Assembly (NCBI GenBank): GCA_039800005.1
Contig: JBDLRN010000062.1
Span: 1-36,864, forward strand
Source of the DNA: Casp-actino8 sp039800005
GTDB lineage: Bacteria > Actinomycetota > Acidimicrobiia > Acidimicrobiales > Ilumatobacteraceae
Direction: 5' to 3'
Length of the DNA: 36,864 bases
The position numbers and the translations under genes were made by a program. This document shows positions 29,909 to 36,864 of the stretch, piece after piece (within the stretch, counting starts at the first letter, position 1; every line of letters starts with the position of its first letter). Under the pieces are notes generated by a model. It was not told the DNA's origin. It saw nothing but the letters and a program-made list of their open reading frames with translations, and ran no database searches.

Positions 29909-31264
29909 ATGTTCCGGCTCTACGACAGCGCCACGTCCGAGGTCCGTGAGCTGCGGTTGCGCACACCGGGTCGGGTCGGGATCTACCTCTGCGGGCCCAC
30001 GGTGTACGGGCCGCCCCATCTCGGCCACGGACGCGCCACGCTGGTGTACGACATCCTGCGTCGCTACCTCGAATGGTCGGGCCTCGAGGTCCGCCTGGTG
30101 TCGAACATCACCGACATCGACGACAAGATCATCGATCGCGCGAACCGCGAAGAGCGGCCGTGGCAGGAGATCACCAACAAGTGCGAGGACGTCTGGTTCC
30201 GCGCCATGGAGAAGCTCAACGTGCTGCGACCCACCGACGTCCCGCACGCCACCGAATACGTGCAGCAGATGGTCGACATGATCGCGACCCTCGTCGAGCG
30301 AGATCGGGCCTATGCGACTACCGACGGCGTGTACCTGTCGGTCGAGGGCATCGAGAACTACGGATTGCTCGCCCATCAGAGCCTCGACGACATGCTGTCG
30401 GGCGGCGGCGAGCGCGAAGTGTTCGGCGCCGGCAACAAGCGCCACCCGGCCGATTTCGCCTTGTGGAAGTTCTCGAAACCCGGCGAGCCGTCGTGGCCGT
30501 CGCCCTGGGGTGACGGTCGACCGGGTTGGCACAGCGAGTGCGTGGTCATGAGCCTCGAGTTGCTCGGTGAAGGTTTCGATCTTCATTGCGGCGGCATGGA
30601 TCTCAAGTTCCCGCACCACGAGAACGAGCGTGCGCAGGCCGTGGCCCTCGGCAAGGAGTTCGCCAATCACTGGATGCACAACGGTTTCGTGGTCGACGCC
30701 GAGGGCGAGAAGATGTCGAAGAGTCTCGGCAACGTGGCCAATCTGCTCGACCTCATGGAGCATTACGACCCGCGCGCATATCGCATGGTGCTGTTGCAGA
30801 CGCATTACCGCAGTCCGGTGCGTGTCGGGGCCGACAACATCGACGCCGCGGTGAGTGCGCTCGCCGGCCTCGACGCCTTCGCCGCGCGCGCCGCTTCTCT
30901 GGATTCGACCGATCCGGACTCCGAGGTCATGGCATCGTTCCGCGAACGGATGGACGACGACCTCGACACACCGTCGGCCACCGCTCTGTTGTTCGACACG
31001 GTCCGTCGCGCCAACGTGGCCATCGACGCGGGTGATGCCACGGCGTCGGCGTTGGTGGCCGCCGTGCACGAGATCTGCCGAGCCTTCGGTCTCGAGTTGA
31101 AAGGCGCCGCCGAGGTTCCGGCCGACGTGGCCGCCAAGGCCCAGGCCCTCGACGCGGCTCGAGCCGCCAAGGACTTCGCCACCGCCGACGCGCTGCGCGC
31201 CGAGTTGCAGGCCGACGGGTGGATCGTCGAAACCACCAAGGCGGGCACGTCGGTCCGACGCTGA
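29909..31264 (+). CDS. cysS: Cysteinyl-tRNA synthetase
   Basis: A protein of 451 residues that charges tRNA-Cys in the cytoplasm. It opens MFRLYDSAT and has the zinc and HIGH region CGPTVYGPPHLGHGRA. The other zinc ligands are in WHSECVVMS and LHCGGMDLKFPHHENE, and KMSKS is in GEKMSKSLGN. The DALR-type anticodon domain and a C-terminal AAKDFATADALRAEL helix are present. A mycothiol ligase (MshC) is also CysS-like, but it lacks this full-length anticodon domain, so CysS is the better call. The stop overlaps the ATG of the MFS gene (TGATG). Confidence 0.94.
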   Translation: MFRLYDSATSEVRELRLRTPGRVGIYLCGPTVYGPPHLGHGRATLVYDILRRYLEWSGLEVRLVSNITDIDDKIIDRANREERPWQEITNKCEDVWFRAMEKLNVLRPTDVPHATEYVQQMVDMIATLVERDRAYATTDGVYLSVEGIENYGLLAHQSLDDMLSGGGEREVFGAGNKRHPADFALWKFSKPGEPSWPSPWGDGRPGWHSECVVMSLELLGEGFDLHCGGMDLKFPHHENERAQAVALGKEFANHWMHNGFVVDAEGEKMSKSLGNVANLLDLMEHYDPRAYRMVLLQTHYRSPVRVGADNIDAAVSALAGLDAFAARAASLDSTDPDSEVMASFRERMDDDLDTPSATALLFDTVRRANVAIDAGDATASALVAAVHEICRAFGLELKGAAEVPADVAAKAQALDAARAAKDFATADALRAELQADGWIVETTKAGTSVRR

Positions 31265-32460
31265 TGAGCGAGGGGAGTGCCACCACCACACGACGGCTGG
31301 CGGAACTTCCGCCCGGTTTTCGCATCCTGTGGTTCACGGTCGCACTCGACCTGGTGGGTTTCGGCATCGTCGTGCCGATCCTCGGTCGCTACGCCGAGCG
31401 TTTCGGCGCCAGTGGTTTCGAAGTGGGTCTGCTGTTCGCTTCGTTCTCGCTCGCGCAACTCGTCTTCACACCGATCCTCGGACGACTGTCCGACCGCATC
31501 GGTCGCAAACCCGTCATCTTGATTTCGTTGATCGGCACCGCCGTCGGTTCGTTCGTGACCGGAGCCGCCAACTCACTGTGGGTGCTCTTCCTCGGACGCA
31601 TTCTCGACGGCGGTTCGGGCGCGAGCGTGTCGGTCGCGCAGAGCGCGGTCACCGACGTGGCGTCACCGGCCGATCGGCCGCGTTTGCTCGGACTCATCGG
31701 CGCGGCGTTCGGTCTCGGGTTCGTGATCGGTCCGGCCCTCGGTGGACTGGCGGCGCTCGGCGGCGAGCACGTGCCCTTCGTCGTGGCCGGCACACTGGCT
31801 GCGATCAACGCCGTGGTGGCGTGGTTCCGGTTGCCCGAGACGCGTCCGGCCGAAGTACGCCGAGCCGAAGCCTCGGCATCCACGGGTGCGCGGGTGCGAT
31901 TGTGGGGCATCGCCGTCGTGGGCTTCATCGGCATCGTGGCCTTCAGCGGATTCGAAGCGACCTTCTCACTCCTGGCGGGAGATCGATTCGATCTCACCGA
32001 AGCCGGAATCGCTGCCGTGTTCGTGGGCGTCGGACTGCTGTTGGTCGTGGTGCAGACCACGTTGATCGCACCGGTCAATCGACGCGCCGGGACCGAAGGG
32101 TCGGTGCGGGCCGGACTCGTGTTGAACGGAATCGGGTTGCTGCTGCTCGCCGTGGCCGATTCGTGGGTGGTGCTCGTGCCGTCGCTCGCTCTGCTCACCG
32201 TCGGACAGGGGCTCATCACACCGAATCTGTCGTCACTGGTGTCGGGGCGTGTCGACTCGCATCGCCGTGGTGAAGCGCTCGGCTTCCAGCAAGGTGTGAA
32301 TGCGGTGGGGCGGGTGGCTGGGCCGGCGCTGGCCGGTGTGCTCTACGACGAAGTGTCGATCGGCGCGCCGTACACGGTTGGCGCGGCGCTGTGTGCAGTG
32401 GCGTTGGCCGTGGTGCTGGCCGACGACACGCGACGCCGGCGCACGGTTGCTCAGACGTAA
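31264..32460 (+). CDS. MFS transporter, drug-efflux-like
   Basis: A protein of 398 residues with 12 predicted membrane helices. MFS signatures are DLVGFGIVVPILGRYAERFGAS in helix 1 and the loop GRLSDRIGRKPVILI between helices 2 and 3. The second half repeats the pattern more weakly. It resembles the tetracycline/multidrug antiporter group (TetA/EmrD type), but the substrate is unknown. The ATG at 31264 shares one base with the cysS stop, so the two are coupled. Its last 10 bases overlap the convergent SCP2-like gene. Confidence 0.87.
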   Translation: MSEGSATTTRRLAELPPGFRILWFTVALDLVGFGIVVPILGRYAERFGASGFEVGLLFASFSLAQLVFTPILGRLSDRIGRKPVILISLIGTAVGSFVTGAANSLWVLFLGRILDGGSGASVSVAQSAVTDVASPADRPRLLGLIGAAFGLGFVIGPALGGLAALGGEHVPFVVAGTLAAINAVVAWFRLPETRPAEVRRAEASASTGARVRLWGIAVVGFIGIVAFSGFEATFSLLAGDRFDLTEAGIAAVFVGVGLLLVVVQTTLIAPVNRRAGTEGSVRAGLVLNGIGLLLLAVADSWVVLVPSLALLTVGQGLITPNLSSLVSGRVDSHRRGEALGFQQGVNAVGRVAGPALAGVLYDEVSIGAPYTVGAALCAVALAVVLADDTRRRRTVAQT

Positions 32461-32855
32461 TCGGTTCGAGCCCGAACCGTGGTGAACACGGCGTCGAGGG
32501 CCTGGAACACCGGCGTGGATTCGAGCAACCTCTGCTGATCGCCGGTGAGTCGAATGCGACCGGTGATGAAGGCCTGTTGCGCGTTCAGCTGTTCGGTGGC
32601 CACGGCCACTGCAGTGTCCCAGTCCTGTTCGAAGCGAACGTCTTCGGGATCGGCGGCGCCGGGTCCGAACTCGGCGCGCCCGTCGCCGATCTGCAGGTGA
32701 TAGAGCACGTTGCCCTCGGGTCCGTTCGACACGACTTGGGTGATACCGACCGTGTGCGTGGCCGCCAGTTCGGTGAGCGCGCCGCTCGCTGCGACCTCGC
32801 GCGACAGGGCATCGATCCACTCGAGGCTGAGATAGCGGACGCGGGGCTCGTTCAC
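32451..32855 (-). CDS. Small SCP2-like (sterol-carrier fold) protein
   Basis: A protein of 134 residues from GTG at 32855: VNEPRVRYLSLEWIDALSREVA. The central part, TVGITQVVSNGPEGNVLYHLQIGDGRAEFG, and the C-terminal FEQDWDTAVAVATEQLNAQQAFITGRIRLTGDQQRLLES, fit the SCP2 lipid-binding fold, in which the last helices close a hydrophobic pocket. It probably binds a lipid or acyl compound; the ligand is unknown. A longer start at 32903 would overlap the divergent gene and is less likely. The 3' end overlaps the MFS gene by 10 bases. Confidence 0.75.
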   Translation of the reverse strand: MNEPRVRYLSLEWIDALSREVAASGALTELAATHTVGITQVVSNGPEGNVLYHLQIGDGRAEFGPGAADPEDVRFEQDWDTAVAVATEQLNAQQAFITGRIRLTGDQQRLLESTPVFQALDAVFTTVRARTDYV

Positions 32856-32932
32856 GCTCCTAGTCTGCCCTGATCGACACCGACTCGGCGATCCACGAGC
32901 CACCCGACGGCTTCACTCGAGCCGACGATCGC

Positions 32933-33550
32933 GTGCACGAGGGCGTCGAGATCGAGGAATGGACTTTTTCGTGGTGGGCCCCCGACGCGTCGATGGCGGG
33001 GTTCACGATGTATCGGCTGTTCGGTCGCCGGGGTGCTTGGTACTGCTGGGGACTGAGCCGCGTCGACGAGCCGTTCGTGCAGGTGGTGGAGTGCGACATC
33101 GCACTGCGGCGCGATCCGATGATCGCCAAGGCCGAGGCGTTCTGGGCCGAGTACACCTGCGAGTCGCCGTTCGAGCAGTGGACCGTCGGCAACGAAACCT
33201 ACGCCGTGGAACTGGACGATCCGGCCGAAGGATTGGGGCGCGGGTACGGGAACGCCGTGCCGATCGCCAGCGATCTCGAGTGGTACGCCACTGAGCGAGC
33301 GAGCGTGATCCCGCACGGTTGTGCGCAACTCGGTGTGTTGATGGGTGACATCGAAACCGTTCGAGGTGTGGTCACGGTGCCCGAGGTCCGGTCGGTGCGC
33401 ACGCATCGGTGGACGAAGGCGACGGCGTTGCCACCGTTGTTCGACAGTGGGGGCGTGGCACACCTCGGACGGCGACTCGCCTTCCGCTTCCGCGACGAGA
33501 CGACACTCGATCTCGTTCTCACTCCCGACGGACTCGCTCGCCGTACCTGA
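32933..33550 (+). CDS. Conserved hypothetical protein, start uncertain
   Basis: A protein of at least 205 residues, unrecognised by name. It is rich in Trp and Tyr near the N-terminus (EIEEWTFSWWAPDASMAGFTMYRLFG) and contains ESPFEQWTVGNETYAVELDDPAEGLGRGYG and FRDETTLDLVLTPDG. It looks like a beta-rich soluble protein, perhaps of the tocopherol-cyclase-like lipocalin group, but that is a guess. The first normal start is GTG at 32933. In-frame coding continues upstream for about 20 codons (IDTDSAIHEPPDGFTRADDR) to a TAG at 32861, with no ATG, GTG or TTG. The TAGTCT at 32861-32866 could be a -10 for a start at CTG 32870 or ATC 32873. A hairpin terminator follows the stop. Confidence 0.7.
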   Translation: MHEGVEIEEWTFSWWAPDASMAGFTMYRLFGRRGAWYCWGLSRVDEPFVQVVECDIALRRDPMIAKAEAFWAEYTCESPFEQWTVGNETYAVELDDPAEGLGRGYGNAVPIASDLEWYATERASVIPHGCAQLGVLMGDIETVRGVVTVPEVRSVRTHRWTKATALPPLFDSGGVAHLGRRLAFRFRDETTLDLVLTPDGLARRT

Positions 33551-33554
33551 ACGA

Positions 33555-33582
33555 CGAAGGGCGCCCTCACGGGCGCCCTTCG
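33555..33582. terminator. Bidirectional terminator hairpin
   Basis: CGAAGGGCGCCC (33555-33566) and GGGCGCCCTTCG (33571-33582) form a perfect 12-base stem with the loop TCAC. It lies between the convergent stops at 33550 and 33619, so it can serve both transcripts. There is no long U-tract. Confidence 0.75.
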
Positions 33583-33618
33583 GAGTGCATGTCGAGCGGT
33601 CAGAGACCGCTTCGAGGA

Positions 33619-35931
<2,313 letters not shown>

Positions 35932-35938
35932 CAGATAA

Positions 35939-35944
35939 CTCCTC
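35939..35944 (-). promoter_or_regulatory. Shine-Dalgarno (GAGGAG) of hppA
   Basis: On the minus strand GAGGAG ends 7 bases before the GTG at 35931. It sets the start and rules out the longer frame. Confidence 0.7.
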
Positions 35945-35989
35945 GAGACAGATGGGGCGGCCGGTTGCCGCCCGTTCGGGGCTTCGGAG

Positions 35990-35995
35990 AGTGTA
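35990..35995 (-). promoter_or_regulatory. Likely -10 (TACACT) of hppA
   Basis: On the minus strand TACACT lies about 60 bases before the start, implying a leader of roughly 50 bases that holds the Shine-Dalgarno. No clear -35 is seen. Confidence 0.45.
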
Positions 35996-36024
35996 GAGAA
36001 CCCCGGGTGCTTCCGGCACATTTG

Positions 36025-36072
36025 GGCCGGTTCGCCGGCCAGTTCGCCGGCCAGTTCGACGGCCAGTTCGAT
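36025..36072. repeat. Four tandem 12-base repeats upstream of hppA and sdhC
   Basis: Units GGCCGGTTCGCC, GGCCAGTTCGCC, GGCCAGTTCGAC and GGCCAGTTCGAT follow each other without gaps in the 298-base divergent intergenic region. They may be a binding-site array or a slippage product. The rest of this intergenic region shows only the two candidate -10 hexamers. Confidence 0.85.
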
Positions 36073-36155
36073 GGGGAAGGCCGGGGGCCGGAGTGGGGCC
36101 GGTTTCTGCAACGCCTTTCACAGGGTCCGTTTCGGGGCAGGTCGGGGCCCAGGGG

Positions 36156-36161
36156 TAGCGT
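36156..36161 (+). promoter_or_regulatory. Possible -10 (TAGCGT) of the sdh operon
   Basis: TAGCGT lies about 70 bases before the ATG at 36230, leaving a leader with a GGAAAGG Shine-Dalgarno-like run at 36213-36219. Confidence 0.35.
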
Positions 36162-36229
36162 CGGGTCCGACTCGCCGAATGGTGGGTCGGGGTCGGAGTG
36201 TTCGGCCTCGCGGGAAAGGTTCACGACTC

Positions 36230-36864
36230 ATGGCCCAGACTCTGACGAGACAGGCTCGCGGTCCGGTCACCGGCACGGCCCGGTCGACCCGCCGACGCAA
36301 GCCCTTCCTCCTCGACCTCTACAGCACCGCGGTCGGCAAGAAGTACGTGATGGCGATCACCGGTATCGGTCTGATCGGCTTCGTCGTCTTCCACATGATC
36401 GGCAACCTGAAGATGTACATGGGGGCGACCGACCTCAACGAGTACGCCCACTTCCTCGAGAAGCTGCTGTACCCGATCCTGCCCGAGAAGGTCATGCTCT
36501 GGATCCTGCGCGCCGGCCTCATCGTGATGGCCGTGCTGCACGTTCACGCCGCAGTCACCCTCACCGCCCTCAACCGCAAGGCACGGGCCGTGAAATACCA
36601 GAGTTCGCGTGACTACGAAGTCGCCAACTTCGCGAGCCGCTCGATGCGCATCACCGGTGTGGTGGTGCTGCTCTTCATCGTCTGGCACCTTCTCGACCTC
36701 ACCTTCGGCACCGTGAACAGTTACACCGGCACCAAGGTGACCGACGGTCCCGATGCCGGATTGAAAGATGTGTACGGCGCGGTCGTCTACTCGTTCGACC
36801 GCATCCCGGTGGCCATCTTCTACATCGTCGCCAACATCGCCCTCGGCGTGCACCTCTTCCACGG
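36230..36864 (+). CDS. sdhC: Succinate dehydrogenase cytochrome b558-type subunit (3' end cut by window edge)
   Basis: The frame from ATG 36230 is open to the right edge, 211 full codons. A basic N-terminus (TARSTRRRKPFLLDLY) is followed by STAVGKKYVMAITGIGLIGFVVFHMIGNL, the first membrane helix with a haem-ligand-type His. Later come WILRAGLIVMAVLHVHAAV, RSMRITGVVVLLFIVWHLLDLTFG and FYIVANIALGVHLFHG. These match the five-helix b558-family SdhC that anchors succinate dehydrogenase and carries electrons to quinone. The flavoprotein and iron-sulfur genes presumably follow outside the window. It is divergent from hppA. Confidence 0.9.
   Translation, partial: MAQTLTRQARGPVTGTARSTRRRKPFLLDLYSTAVGKKYVMAITGIGLIGFVVFHMIGNLKMYMGATDLNEYAHFLEKLLYPILPEKVMLWILRAGLIVMAVLHVHAAVTLTALNRKARAVKYQSSRDYEVANFASRSMRITGVVVLLFIVWHLLDLTFGTVNSYTGTKVTDGPDAGLKDVYGAVVYSFDRIPVAIFYIVANIALGVHLFH

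Noticed and set aside
35932..36111. N-terminal extension of hppA
   Set aside because: It would translate the 12-base tandem repeats and upstream promoter region. A GAGGAG ribosome site points to the GTG at 35931, which also begins the conserved region.

Overview
The window is GC-rich, very compact bacterial DNA whose gene content fits an actinobacterium. Pointers are a mycofactocin (MFT) system with NDMA-type alcohol dehydrogenases, a K+-independent H+-pyrophosphatase, a LytR-CpsA-Psr cell-wall ligase, PlsY, and GTG starts with leaderless TANNNT promoters. Acidimicrobiia is my best guess at class level, but it is inference. I see no rRNA, tRNA, CRISPR array or intact insertion sequence.

Layout. 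1-2696: a membrane acyltransferase-like gene (cut by the left edge), an alanine-racemase-like gene and a DUF4395 gene. 8106 down to 2677 (minus strand): a tightly overlapping operon etfA-fixC-fixX-etfB-mftE-mftF. 8162-10677: a DedA membrane protein and a Thr-rich surface protein with a DUF4082-like domain. 10744-13597: a FadH/OYE flavoenzyme of the mycofactocin type, divergent from an SDR. 13594-17407: PlsY, a solitary DNA methyltransferase and a secreted seven-repeat beta-propeller protein. 20896 down to 17439: mftA-mftB-mftC and a second FadH/OYE enzyme. 20987-25299: two NDMA-dependent alcohol dehydrogenases, the second translationally coupled to a MoxR ATPase and followed by a VWA protein. 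25303-25987: a Phd/VapC toxin-antitoxin pair. 25991-36864: mostly housekeeping genes (LCP ligase, archaeal-type ValS, CysS, an MFS exporter, an SCP2-like protein, a conserved hypothetical, H+-PPase, and the start of the succinate dehydrogenase cytochrome b gene).

How it works together. MftA (ending IDGMCGVY) is bound by MftB and modified by the radical-SAM enzyme MftC. MftE releases the C-terminal Val-Tyr-derived core and MftF glycosylates the product. The two zinc alcohol dehydrogenases next to mftA are the expected MFT-dependent enzymes. Neither mftD (LldD-like), mftG (GMC oxidoreductase) nor mftR is in this window. Instead an ETF/FixCX electron-transfer module shares an operon with mftE and mftF, and two FadH/OYE flavoenzymes flank the locus. 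I infer that these provide an alternative route for maturing and reoxidising mycofactocin. The MoxR/VWA pair may be a maturation chaperone for the alcohol dehydrogenases.

Regulation. Twelve genes have a TANNNT hexamer ending 6-8 bases before the start codon, which implies leaderless mRNAs. The two alcohol dehydrogenases, H+-PPase and sdhC instead have leaders with Shine-Dalgarno sequences. Both alcohol dehydrogenase leaders share the same -10-to-ATG spacing and a 15-base hairpin of different sequence. A 153-base palindromic element sits between the two dehydrogenase genes.
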